From Hyphococcus flavus (GTDB taxonomy: Bacteria; Pseudomonadota; Alphaproteobacteria; Caulobacterales; Parvularculaceae): a stretch of DNA of 64,000 bases. The translations under genes and the position numbers were made by a program. Position 1 is the first letter of the stretch. Every line of letters starts with the position of its first letter. Below the pieces are notes generated by a model that ran no database searches, was not told the DNA's origin, and worked only from the letters and a program-made list of their open reading frames with translations. Shown piece by piece: positions 1-7,180 of this stretch. Location of the stretch: assembly GCF_028748065.1 (NCBI RefSeq), contig NZ_CP118166.1:2123501-2187500 (forward strand), given 5' to 3'.

Positions 1-302
1 ATTTCATCCAATGCCTTGGCGATTGAATCCTTACTTACGAGCGGTGATTGATCTGTAAGCTGAACAACAGCGCAAGGACCGATATAGGGAGCGAGGTCAA
101 CCTGATCAATCGGTTTTCCGTTTTCATCATAATGCAAAGGGGCGTCCGCATGGGCGCCGGTATGGGTGGACATGACTATGCGTGAAACATTGACAGGGCA
201 ATCGGCGCCAATTTCCCAACAGCGCGTCGCGGAAAATTTTGTGTCACCCGGAAACATAGGAGTTGCGGCGCTGACAAGAGGCGTTATGTCAATGATGGTC
301 AT
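1..302 (-). CDS. kynB: Kynurenine formamidase (arylformamidase), N-terminal part
   Basis: Cut by the left edge; about 100 N-terminal residues are visible, starting with MTIIDITPLVSAATPMFPGD. The cyclase-family metal motif HTGAHADAPLHY is present, preceded by CPVNVSRIVMS, a pattern typical of bacterial KynB. The family hydrolyses N-formylkynurenine to kynurenine and formate in tryptophan breakdown and binds metal through the HxGxHxDxP motif. The ATG at 302 is the only good in-frame start; no strong ribosome binding site is seen. It is divergent from the amino-acid permease, so a shared aromatic amino-acid role is possible. Another cyclase-family member cannot be excluded because the C-terminal half is missing. 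Confidence 0.82.
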   Translation of the reverse strand, partial: MTIIDITPLVSAATPMFPGDTKFSATRCWEIGADCPVNVSRIVMSTHTGAHADAPLHYDENGKPIDQVDLAPYIGPCAVVQLTDQSPLVSKDSIAKALDE

Positions 303-361
303 GAATGTGATCAATCACGAAACTCTACGCGGCGTCAATTCCGGAGCTTTTGCTTGACCAC

Positions 362-392
362 AGGAGCAATGAAGCAGAATGTTTGTGCATGA
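362..392 (+). promoter_or_regulatory. Possible 7-codon upstream ORF coupled to the permease start
   Basis: An AGGAG at 362-366 is placed 2 nt before an ATG at 369 that opens a 7-codon ORF (MKQNVCA). Its TGA at 390-392 overlaps the ATG at 389 of the permease (ATGA). The layout would allow translational coupling. The spacing is too short for a good Shine-Dalgarno, so this may be chance. Confidence 0.2.
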
Positions 393-1690
393 ATTCCCCC
401 ATAGAAACTAGGGTCAAACCCGCCATCGGTTTTTGGAAATGCTGGTCCATGGCCGTTGGCGTCATGATAGGGTCGGGGGTTTTTCTTCTCCCGGCGTCCT
501 TAGCGCCTTATGGCGGCGTCAGTTTCCTTGGCTGGCTTTTGACAAGTGTTGGAGCGATTTTAATAGCCCTCAGTCTGGGCCGCCTTGCCGGCCGTACAGA
601 GCGCACAGGCGGGCCTTATGTTTATGCGCAAAAAGCGTTCGGAGATCTGACAGGTTTTCTCGTTGCCTGGGGCTATTGGCTGGGCGTTGTCTTCGCAACA
701 ACTGCAATCGCGGTCGCCTTCGCCGGGTATGCCGGTGCGCTGGCGCCGATGCTGGGCGCTAGCCCGTTAACGCAAGGCGCTGTTGCTGCAGGCCTGATCG
801 TTCTTCTTACCCTTATCAATTTGAAAGGCGTCGCCGAAGCGGCGTCAATGCAGCTTGTCATGACAATATTAAAACTCGTTCCGCTGTTTTTGATTGTCCT
901 CGTCGCTATCTTTGCCGGTTCGCCGGAAAACCTTCCGCCACTTAATCCGTCAGACGCACCATTCGGTAAAGCGCTGGCCGCGACCGCGCTTCTCACGATG
1001 TGGGCGTTTTTAGGACTGGAGTGCGCGGTCATTCCGGCGGGTGATGTTGAGAACCCCACAAAAACTATGCCGCGCGCGATTGTGACTGGTACGATATTTG
1101 TCGCTGTTCTTTATATCGCCTCGACTGCCGCCGTGATGTTCTTGTTGCCGATAGAAAAACTTGCGGTTTCGACCGCGCCTTTCGCGGATGCTGCGTATCC
1201 GCTTGGTGCGATCGGGGCGCCCTTAATCGCCATAGGTGCGATTATATCCACGGCAGGATCAGCAAACGGTAACATATTGATGAGCGGGCAAATGCCCTTG
1301 GCTGTCGCGCTGGACGGACTTGCGCCAAAAGCACTCGCGCGCCGCAATGCCGGCAATTCCCCTGCGTTGGCGCTGATTCTTTCGTCTGCGCTGTCTATCG
1401 CGCTCCTCGCGTTCAATTATCAGGAAGGCCTCGTAGCGGCGTTCACATTCTTGATCACCATGTCAACGCTCGGCACGCTGGCGCCGTACCTCGTTTCTGC
1501 CGTGGCGGAGTTCAAATACTCCTGGCGCAGCGCCAAAGGGTGGGCGGCGATTGCTTTATTGGCTGTGATCTATTCCCTGATTGCGATGCTTGGGGCAGGA
1601 CTCAAAACGTTGCTCTGGGGGGCGGTCTTGATGTTGGCGGGTTTGCCGGTGTTTTATTGGGTGAGGCGTAAGAAAACAGGGCAAGCATGA
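389..1690 (+). CDS. APC-superfamily amino-acid permease
   Basis: A polytopic inner-membrane transporter of 433 residues with about 12 hydrophobic segments. The first segment carries MAVGVMIGSGVFLLPASLAP, the conserved IGxGIF helix-1 signature of the amino acid-polyamine-organocation superfamily; GRTERTGGPYVYAQKAFG matches the following helix-2/3 region. I chose the ATG at 389; a TTG at 350 would add 13 residues without transporter character. The end overlaps the following Rieske gene by ATGA (1687-1690), implying translational coupling, so the permease probably imports a substrate of that oxygenase or acts in the same pathway. Divergence from kynB suggests aromatic amino acids or amines, but the sequence does not fix the substrate. 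Confidence 0.85.
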   Translation: MNSPIETRVKPAIGFWKCWSMAVGVMIGSGVFLLPASLAPYGGVSFLGWLLTSVGAILIALSLGRLAGRTERTGGPYVYAQKAFGDLTGFLVAWGYWLGVVFATTAIAVAFAGYAGALAPMLGASPLTQGAVAAGLIVLLTLINLKGVAEAASMQLVMTILKLVPLFLIVLVAIFAGSPENLPPLNPSDAPFGKALAATALLTMWAFLGLECAVIPAGDVENPTKTMPRAIVTGTIFVAVLYIASTAAVMFLLPIEKLAVSTAPFADAAYPLGAIGAPLIAIGAIISTAGSANGNILMSGQMPLAVALDGLAPKALARRNAGNSPALALILSSALSIALLAFNYQEGLVAAFTFLITMSTLGTLAPYLVSAVAEFKYSWRSAKGWAAIALLAVIYSLIAMLGAGLKTLLWGAVLMLAGLPVFYWVRRKKTGQA

Positions 1691-2841
1691 GTAAAGCTGC
1701 TGAGTTTGAAACGGGGCTTCCTGCATGGGCATACACCGACCCTGACTTCTTCGCGCTGGAACGTGAAAAAATTTTCGCATCCAGTTGGCAGATCATTTGC
1801 CACGACAGCGACATCGCAAAACCTGGCGCCTATGCGACGCTGAATTTCATGGGCGAACTGATGATGGTCGTGCGCGGCAATGACGGCGTCGTGCGCGCGT
1901 TCAAAAATGTTTGCCGCCACCGGGCAGCACGCTTGCTGGATGCGCCATTTGGCCGATGTTCATCTCGCATTGTTTGCCCGTATCACGCCTGGACATACGA
2001 TCTGGAAGGCAAACTGGTCGGTGTGCCACGGCAAGACGGGTACGACTTTTTCGAAAAGCGGAACTACGGTCTGACGCCGTTAGGTCTCGGTGAATGCGGA
2101 GGGTTTTATTTCGTAAAAGCAGGTGAGGGCGGTCAGGCGTTTGACGATTTCGCCAAACCGTTTCGCGAAGAATTCGAAATCTACAAGTCGCGCGAAATGA
2201 AAGCGCTGGGGCGCATTACGCTGCGCGAGCGTGTTGTGAACTGGAAGATCGCGACGGAAAACTACATCGACAAACTTCACCTGCCAGTTGCGCATGACGG
2301 TCTTAGCGGCCTTGTTGGCGATACTTACAAATTGAGGATAGACGGCGATGCTTATCGCATTGAATCAAGCATAGAAGCATTGCCGAACCAGTCGCCTTCG
2401 GTGCGGGCGTACAGAAAATTTCTGCCAGCAACGGCGCATTTGCCAGATGAGCGCCGCAGGCAGTGGCTATATCTGAAACTCTGGCCGAACCTCGCCTTTG
2501 ATATTTACCCTGACCAGATCGATTACATGCAATTCATCCCGCTTGCGCCGGACCGGACATTATTGCGGGAGATTTCATACGCCATCCCTGATGAGAGTCG
2601 TGAAATGAAGGCCGCGCGATATCTCAACTGGCGGATTAACCGGGAAGTCAATCTGGAAGACAAAGACGTGATTGAGCGCATGCAAGCCGGCCTCGCCAGC
2701 GGAAACTACGTGCCGGGTCCGATCTCGCGTGAAGAAATCTGCCTGCGCGATTTCGCTGAACGGATGCGACAGGAACTGCCCATATGCCGTGAGCGCCAGC
2801 GGCCAACAAAAGCGGCTTTTGAACACGCCCGGCAAGCTTGA
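1687..2841 (+). CDS. Rieske-type aromatic ring-hydroxylating oxygenase, alpha subunit
   Basis: 384 residues. The N-terminal Rieske domain has C76-x-H78 and C97-x2-H100 (VCRHRA and CPYHAW), the ligands of a [2Fe-2S] cluster. The catalytic domain has [13 protein letters not shown], with N192, D195, H198 and H203 matching the mononuclear iron site and its bridging aspartate. The length and single-subunit look fit the GbcA/CntA/choline-monooxygenase-like branch as well as aromatic dioxygenases, so the substrate is open. No reductase or ferredoxin gene is adjacent; electrons must come from a partner encoded elsewhere. The start overlaps the permease stop (ATGA), indicating one operon. Confidence 0.85.
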   Translation: MSKAAEFETGLPAWAYTDPDFFALEREKIFASSWQIICHDSDIAKPGAYATLNFMGELMMVVRGNDGVVRAFKNVCRHRAARLLDAPFGRCSSRIVCPYHAWTYDLEGKLVGVPRQDGYDFFEKRNYGLTPLGLGECGGFYFVKAGEGGQAFDDFAKPFREEFEIYKSREMKALGRITLRERVVNWKIATENYIDKLHLPVAHDGLSGLVGDTYKLRIDGDAYRIESSIEALPNQSPSVRAYRKFLPATAHLPDERRRQWLYLKLWPNLAFDIYPDQIDYMQFIPLAPDRTLLREISYAIPDESREMKAARYLNWRINREVNLEDKDVIERMQAGLASGNYVPGPISREEICLRDFAERMRQELPICRERQRPTKAAFEHARQA

Positions 2842-2876
2842 CGGGTATCGGGACCCCGCCTAGCGTTCGCCGCGAT

Positions 2877-3815
2877 ATGACCGAGAAAAAAGCATCGACC
2901 TTTCAAGACCTCATTTTGACGCTCCAGAATTACTGGGCGGCGAATGGCTGCGTCATTCTGCAACCCTATGACATGGAGATGGGGGCGGGGACGTTTCACC
3001 CGGCGACGACCTTGCGCTCGTTGGGGCCGAAGCCGTGGAACGCGGCCTATGTGCAGCCCTGCCGCCGGCCGACGGATGGACGCTATGGCGCGAACCCGAA
3101 CCGGTTCCAACATTACTTTCAATTTCAGGTGGTGTTGAAACCGAGCCCCGAAAACATTCAGGACTTGTATCTCGGTTCTCTTGACGCGATCGGCGTCGAC
3201 CGTTCCGTGCACGACATACGGTTTGTTGAGGATGACTGGGAAAGCCCGACCCTTGGCGCGTGGGGGCTAGGCTGGGAGGTCTGGTGTGACGGCATGGAAG
3301 TGACCCAGTTTACCTATTTCCAACAGGTCGGCGGTTTCGACTGCAAGCCGGTAACAGGCGAGATCACCTACGGGCTCGAACGCCTCGCCATGTATGTGCA
3401 GGGCGTCGATAACGGATTTGACCTTGTCTATGGCGGCGAAAAACCGGACGGCACGCCGTTCACCTATGGCGATGTTTTCCACCAGAACGAGGTCGAGCAA
3501 TCGGCATATAATTTCGAGTTAGCGGATACGGATGTGTTGTTTCGCCAGTTTAAAGAGGCGGAAGAAGCATGCGCGCGCATCATCGAAGCCGGTGAAGCGT
3601 CAGGCAAGGCGTATCCTCTGCCGGCATATGAGCAGTGCATCAAAGCCTCGCATGTCTTTAATCTGCTTGATGCGCGCGGAGTAATCTCCGCAACTGAGCG
3701 CCAGTCCTATATCTTGCGCGTTCGCACGTTGTCGAAGGCTTGCTGCGATGCGTGGCTGAAAAGCCCTCAAGGTCGCAGTGAAGGCGCAGGGGTCGTAGAT
3801 TACGCGGAGGCATAA
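2877..3815 (+). CDS. glyQ: Glycine--tRNA ligase alpha subunit
   Basis: 312 residues, close to the 303 of E. coli GlyQ. It opens with [20 protein letters not shown] and contains [16 protein letters not shown], the class II synthetase motifs of the alpha subunit. It forms an alpha2beta2 enzyme with GlyS, encoded at 7181-9301, and charges tRNA-Gly in the cytoplasm. The ATG at 2877 is preferred to an upstream TTG at 2838, which would overlap the oxygenase stop and add residues unlike the family. The stop is directly followed by the GFA gene ATG. glyQ and glyS are separated here by six unrelated genes. Confidence 0.97.
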   Translation: MTEKKASTFQDLILTLQNYWAANGCVILQPYDMEMGAGTFHPATTLRSLGPKPWNAAYVQPCRRPTDGRYGANPNRFQHYFQFQVVLKPSPENIQDLYLGSLDAIGVDRSVHDIRFVEDDWESPTLGAWGLGWEVWCDGMEVTQFTYFQQVGGFDCKPVTGEITYGLERLAMYVQGVDNGFDLVYGGEKPDGTPFTYGDVFHQNEVEQSAYNFELADTDVLFRQFKEAEEACARIIEAGEASGKAYPLPAYEQCIKASHVFNLLDARGVISATERQSYILRVRTLSKACCDAWLKSPQGRSEGAGVVDYAEA

Positions 3816-4289
3816 ATGGCGAGTGTAGAGATGCCGCTCAAAGGCGGGTGCCAATGCGGCAAACTTCGTTACGAACTTTCCGCACCGCCAATAACGCTCT
3901 ATGCGTGTCATTGCACGAACTGCCAGAAGCAAACGGGCAGCGCGTTCGTGCTATCTGCGGCGGTTATTGAGAGTTCATTTTCATTTACGGAAGGCGAGCC
4001 GGCGAAAGTCGAATGGACGGCTGACAGCGGCGCCAATCGATACGGTCTTTTTTGCGGCGATTGCGGCGGGCGTATCTGTAACGGCCAGACGCCATCAATC
4101 GGCATTCTATCCTTACGCGCCGGGACAGCTGACGACAAAAGCTGGATGAAACCCGCCGCGCATATCTGGGTAAAGAGCGCGCAATCCTGGTTCAGGTTTG
4201 CTGAGGATGACCTCCTCTTTGACGGACAGCCCACGGATTATTCGCCCGCCGTAGAGCGGTTTCAGTCATACGGGTTTTTTCCGGTTTAG
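3816..4289 (+). CDS. GFA family (CENP-V/Gfa) zinc protein
   Basis: 157 residues with the GFA zinc ligands: GGCQCGKLRYE near the N-terminus, CHCTNCQKQTGSAF around residue 31, and CGDCGGRIC further on. The domain is named after glutathione-dependent formaldehyde-activating enzyme, but most members, including short ones like this, have no proven activity. The ATG abuts the glyQ stop (TAAATG), so the two are probably cotranscribed. A palindromic repeat follows the stop directly. Confidence 0.88.
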   Translation: MASVEMPLKGGCQCGKLRYELSAPPITLYACHCTNCQKQTGSAFVLSAAVIESSFSFTEGEPAKVEWTADSGANRYGLFCGDCGGRICNGQTPSIGILSLRAGTADDKSWMKPAAHIWVKSAQSWFRFAEDDLLFDGQPTDYSPAVERFQSYGFFPV

Positions 4290-4394
4290 AGCGCCGGGCG
4301 AAAAAGTGGAATCCGGTTTTTCGCAAATCCGGTGCGACAACTAAGAATCTAGATCATCGGGTGATGCAACCTTATCGCCCGATGATCTAGACGC
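4290..4394 (+). repeat. Palindromic intergenic repeat (copy A)
   Basis: Two nested inverted repeats lie directly after the GFA stop: GCGAAAAA...TTTTTCGC (about 4301-4327), and the perfect 13-bp pair CTAGATCATCGGG (4349-4361) / CCCGATGATCTAG (4378-4390). The block begins with AGCG and ends with CGCT. It shares GGCGAAAAAGTGGA and GGTTTTTCG with a second element at 7064-7129. Similar palindromic units are scattered between genes in many alphaproteobacteria (from memory). It may also act as a transcript end. Confidence 0.6.
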
Positions 4395-4479
4395 TGAAAA
4401 CCCAACGCAAATTTGAACATTTCCAAATACTGACGGCGCACATTATAATCCGCTCTCATCATAAATAACGGAGGGTGAT

Positions 4480-4884
4480 ATGCCCAAAATCTTTGGTCTT
4501 AACCTGGTGGGCGTTCTTGTTGCGTCCGTAGTTTTCTTCATGGTGGGTTGGATATGGTATGGGCCGCTGTTTGGCGAAGCATGGATGGCGGCGGAAGGCA
4601 TGACGGAGATGGGGGCGCCCGAGCCAGTGTGGTTGCTCGGCGGATTAATTATCACAATCGCGCAAGTCATCGGCATCGGCCTTGTGATGCGATGGCGCAA
4701 TGTGGCCGACATGACGGCGGCTGTAAAAACAGCACTGGTCCTCTGGCTGGTTTTCGCTCTGCCGTTCGCCCACTACGCCTATATTTACACGCCCGAACAT
4801 AATGCAACGATGTTGATGATCGACGCCGGTCATCTGCTCGTGGGGTGGGTCGTATCGGCGGTCGTCCTCGCCTTGATAAAATAG
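4480..4884 (+). CDS. DUF1761 family membrane protein
   Basis: 134 residues, four hydrophobic segments (roughly residues 7-25, 48-70, 83-103 and 112-132). The pattern of GWIWYGPLFGEAWM after helix 1 and a C-terminal DAGHLLVGW matches DUF1761, a family of small bacterial inner-membrane proteins of unknown role. A GGAGG about 6 nt before the ATG supports the start. It stands alone, with a repeat upstream and a strong terminator downstream, so it is probably monocistronic. Confidence 0.82.
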   Translation: MPKIFGLNLVGVLVASVVFFMVGWIWYGPLFGEAWMAAEGMTEMGAPEPVWLLGGLIITIAQVIGIGLVMRWRNVADMTAAVKTALVLWLVFALPFAHYAYIYTPEHNATMLMIDAGHLLVGWVVSAVVLALIK

Positions 4885-4909
4885 GCTCGCGTATTAATGT
4901 TGGCGAAGA

Positions 4910-4936
4910 GGGGCGGCGTTCACGCCGTCCCTTTTT
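4910..4936 (+). terminator. Rho-independent terminator after the DUF1761 gene
   Basis: A 9-bp stem GGGGCGGCG / CGCCGTCCC with loop TTCA and a following TTTTT. It lies only 17 nt before the mtgA start codon, so mtgA either uses its own promoter near or inside this hairpin or depends on read-through. Confidence 0.78.
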
Positions 4937-4953
4937 ATTGTCAGGGGAAAAGC

Positions 4954-5700
4954 ATGGCGTTGACCGCGCCCAAGAGAAAACGGAAACGGCGAAGCAAAAA
5001 GAAAAAGCTGCAATCCCGGTTGAAGCGTTATGCAATCGCCGCCGGGTTGGCAGTGGTTGCGCTTTTTGCGTTCTCGGTTCTGTGGGCCGGCGTTTACCGC
5101 GTGGCGCCGCCGCCGGGAACGCTCGTCATGGCGGCGCGTGGCCTTGGCGGTGACAAGGTCAACAAACAATGGGTGCGGCTCGAGGATATTTCACCCCATC
5201 TTGTCACGGCAGTCATCGCCGCGGAGGATACGCGGTTTTGTTTGCATAACGGCATCGACTTCGAAGCGATTGACAAGGCGCTGGCGGAGTCAAAAAACGG
5301 AGGACGCCTGCGCGGCGCGTCGACCATCTCGCAACAGACGGCGAAGAACGCTTTTTTCTGGAATGGCGGCGGCTGGGTGAGGAAGGGCGGCGAGGCGTGG
5401 ATGACCGTATTGATCGAAACGCTCTGGCCCAAGCGGCGCATTATGGAAGTCTATTTGAACGTGGCTGAGTGGGGCGACGGTATTTTCGGCGCCGAGGCCG
5501 CGGCGCAAAGCCGGTTCGGCAAGAGCGCCAAGGATCTGAATGCATATGAGGCGGCGCTCCTCGCCAGCGTCTTGCCGAGCCCTGATAAATGGCGGGTCGA
5601 CCCGCCCGGACCTTACGTCCGTAAACGTTCAGGTACGGTGCGCGCCCGTATGAATGTGGTGCGCCGCGATGGTTTGGACGCGTGCGTTACAAAACATTAG
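4954..5700 (+). CDS. mtgA: Monofunctional biosynthetic peptidoglycan transglycosylase
   Basis: 248 residues, close to E. coli MtgA (242). A very basic N-terminus (KRKRKRRSKKKK) precedes one membrane anchor (about 28-48). The GT51 domain shows AAEDTRFCLHNGID with the catalytic glutamate at about 91, then GASTISQQTAKN, RRIMEVYLNVAEWGDGIFG and the second conserved glutamate. It polymerises lipid II glycan strands at the periplasmic face and lacks a transpeptidase domain. The start at 4954 follows AGGGGA; an ATG at 4897 lies before the terminator hairpin and is rejected. Confidence 0.95.
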   Translation: MALTAPKRKRKRRSKKKKLQSRLKRYAIAAGLAVVALFAFSVLWAGVYRVAPPPGTLVMAARGLGGDKVNKQWVRLEDISPHLVTAVIAAEDTRFCLHNGIDFEAIDKALAESKNGGRLRGASTISQQTAKNAFFWNGGGWVRKGGEAWMTVLIETLWPKRRIMEVYLNVAEWGDGIFGAEAAAQSRFGKSAKDLNAYEAALLASVLPSPDKWRVDPPGPYVRKRSGTVRARMNVVRRDGLDACVTKH

Positions 5701-5709
5701 GAGGATACA

Positions 5710-6036
5710 ATGAGCGTTATGGTCATTGCATGCTACCGGCCAAAGCCGGGCAAGGACGATGAGCTTCGTGAGTTGATGAAAACCCACCTTCCTACCTTGC
5801 GCGGTGAGGGGCTGGTCGAGGTGGGGCCAAGCCTTTGCGGCAAGGCGAAAGACGGAACCATCGTCGAAGTTTTCAAGTGGAAATCTCAGGCCGCCATCGA
5901 CGCCGCCCACGAAAACAAGAATGTCATCGCTATGTGGGAGCGGTTCGGCGCCGTTTGCGATTACGTGACGATCAGCGATGTTGAAGAATCAAAACAGATG
6001 TTTTCGCCTTTTGCACCGGTCGACCTTAAATCGTAA
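5710..6036 (+). CDS. Antibiotic-biosynthesis-monooxygenase-like (dimeric alpha-beta barrel) protein
   Basis: 108 residues starting VMVIACYRPKPGKDDELRE, with a later WKSQAAIDAAHENKNV, the usual pattern of the ABM/Dabb dimeric ferredoxin-like barrel. Members include haem-degrading and quinol monooxygenases, but many are uncharacterised, and no specific catalytic signature is seen here. An AGGAGG sits 5 nt before the ATG and the gene begins 9 nt after mtgA, so the two are probably cotranscribed. Confidence 0.6.
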   Translation: MSVMVIACYRPKPGKDDELRELMKTHLPTLRGEGLVEVGPSLCGKAKDGTIVEVFKWKSQAAIDAAHENKNVIAMWERFGAVCDYVTISDVEESKQMFSPFAPVDLKS

Positions 6037-6068
6037 GCTCTGTGTGGCGATGAGAAATGGAAGCGATA

Positions 6069-6614
6069 ATGCGTTCTTTGTTGATTAGTCTGGCTCTGGT
6101 TGTTGTCTCCGCCTGCGCGCCGAAAGGTTATACGCCTTATTACGCGAACCCAGCCGCGCCAAAACCGGAAAGAAACTATGACCAGATATCGCTGGAGCGC
6201 ACGGCGTGTTTTGGTTTTTGCCCCATTTATAAAGTGGTGGTGAACGAAGATGATGTCCTGAGTTTCAGGGGCGAGCGGTTTGTTGCTGAAACAGGCGGCG
6301 CTATCAGCAAGCGCCTGCCTGACGGTTCGTTCAAGGACCTTTTAAAAGTTACCAGGACCTACGGCTTTTCTGAACTCGACACACGCTATCCGAATGAGGC
6401 GGGCGATAATTGCGGACCGGTGGCGACCGACATGCCAAGCGTTATTGTCGAAGCTGAAACCAAAAGCTTCAATCATCAGGTTCAATGGTATCAGGGTTGT
6501 ATGAATTTCAACGGACGCGAACGGTTCGAAGCGATGTTGACAGAGATGGAAGCAATCTTCGACATCGATGACTGGATCGGCGCGCGCGAAGACTTCATGG
6601 GCGGCGAACGATAA
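6069..6614 (+). CDS. DUF6438-like lipoprotein
   Basis: 181 residues from the ATG at 6069. The signal MRSLLISLALVVVSAC ends in a lipobox-like VSAC with the acylated cysteine at 16. The mature part begins after a proline-rich linker with ISLERTACFGFCPIYKVVV, characteristic of DUF6438, whose function is unknown. Further cysteines (NCGPV, QGCMNF) may form disulphides in the periplasm. An ATG at 6057 is the alternative start; the later one gives a signal peptide of normal length. Confidence 0.72.
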   Translation: MRSLLISLALVVVSACAPKGYTPYYANPAAPKPERNYDQISLERTACFGFCPIYKVVVNEDDVLSFRGERFVAETGGAISKRLPDGSFKDLLKVTRTYGFSELDTRYPNEAGDNCGPVATDMPSVIVEAETKSFNHQVQWYQGCMNFNGRERFEAMLTEMEAIFDIDDWIGAREDFMGGER

Positions 6615-6617
6615 ACC

Positions 6618-7064
6618 ATGACTCGCATCACCTCCGAACGGCATACGGACATTTTGAATGGCTACAAGTCGGGCGGCTCTCGCTTTAACGAGTGGTCGCG
6701 CGAAATGCTTGGCGATTTCACCTTGCTCAAATGGGGATGGGGCGCGCTTTCCATGCGCTGGGATATCGATGACCGTTTCATCATGCCCGACGGGGTGATG
6801 TTCGGCGGGCATATCGCTTCCGTTGCCGACCACGTAGCGGGGCTTGTCGCCATGACGGTCCTGACCGACAGCAAGGAGCGGTTTCGCACATCGCGGCTTG
6901 AGACCAATTACTTTCGCCCGCTGACCGCCCCGGTGGCGATGATTGAAGCGAAGGTGACCAACGCGTCAAAAACGCTGATCCATGTTGAGGCGGATTTCGT
7001 CAATGGCGATGAAAAGCTGGCGGTCCGGATCAACGCCGTTCAGGTGCGTCGGATGACGGGCTAG
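6618..7064 (+). CDS. PaaI-family acyl-CoA thioesterase (hotdog fold)
   Basis: 148 residues. The hotdog helix carries MFGGHIASVADHVAG, equivalent to the HGG...D region of PaaI/YbgC thioesterases, followed by TSRLETNYFRPL as the next strand. Such enzymes hydrolyse acyl-CoA thioesters in the cytoplasm; the acyl chain preferred here cannot be told. It begins 3 nt after the lipoprotein gene, so it is likely in the same transcript, and is followed by palindromic repeat copy B. Confidence 0.82.
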   Translation: MTRITSERHTDILNGYKSGGSRFNEWSREMLGDFTLLKWGWGALSMRWDIDDRFIMPDGVMFGGHIASVADHVAGLVAMTVLTDSKERFRTSRLETNYFRPLTAPVAMIEAKVTNASKTLIHVEADFVNGDEKLAVRINAVQVRRMTG

Positions 7065-7129
7065 CGCGCAGGCGAAAAAGTGGAGTGAAGCGCGAAAAGC
7101 GCTGAACGGTTTTTCGAAAACCTGCGCGC
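7064..7129 (+). repeat. Palindromic intergenic repeat (copy B), possible terminator
   Basis: The outer arms GCGCGCAGG (7064-7072) and CCTGCGCGC (7121-7129) are perfectly complementary. Inside are CGAAAAA / TTTTTCG and a small AGCGCGAAAAGCGCT hairpin. It shares GGCGAAAAAGTGGA and GGTTTTTCG with copy A at 4290-4394. It starts at the last base of the thioesterase stop codon and could end that transcript. Confidence 0.6.
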
Positions 7130-7180
7130 CTCTAAAGTGCGGCTTGCGTGCAGCGGTGAGCCCCCCTAGAAACCGGCCTC

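Noticed and set aside
433-762. 109-codon ORF in another frame inside the permease gene
   Set aside because: Arg/Cys/Trp-rich product typical of an out-of-frame reading of a membrane protein gene.
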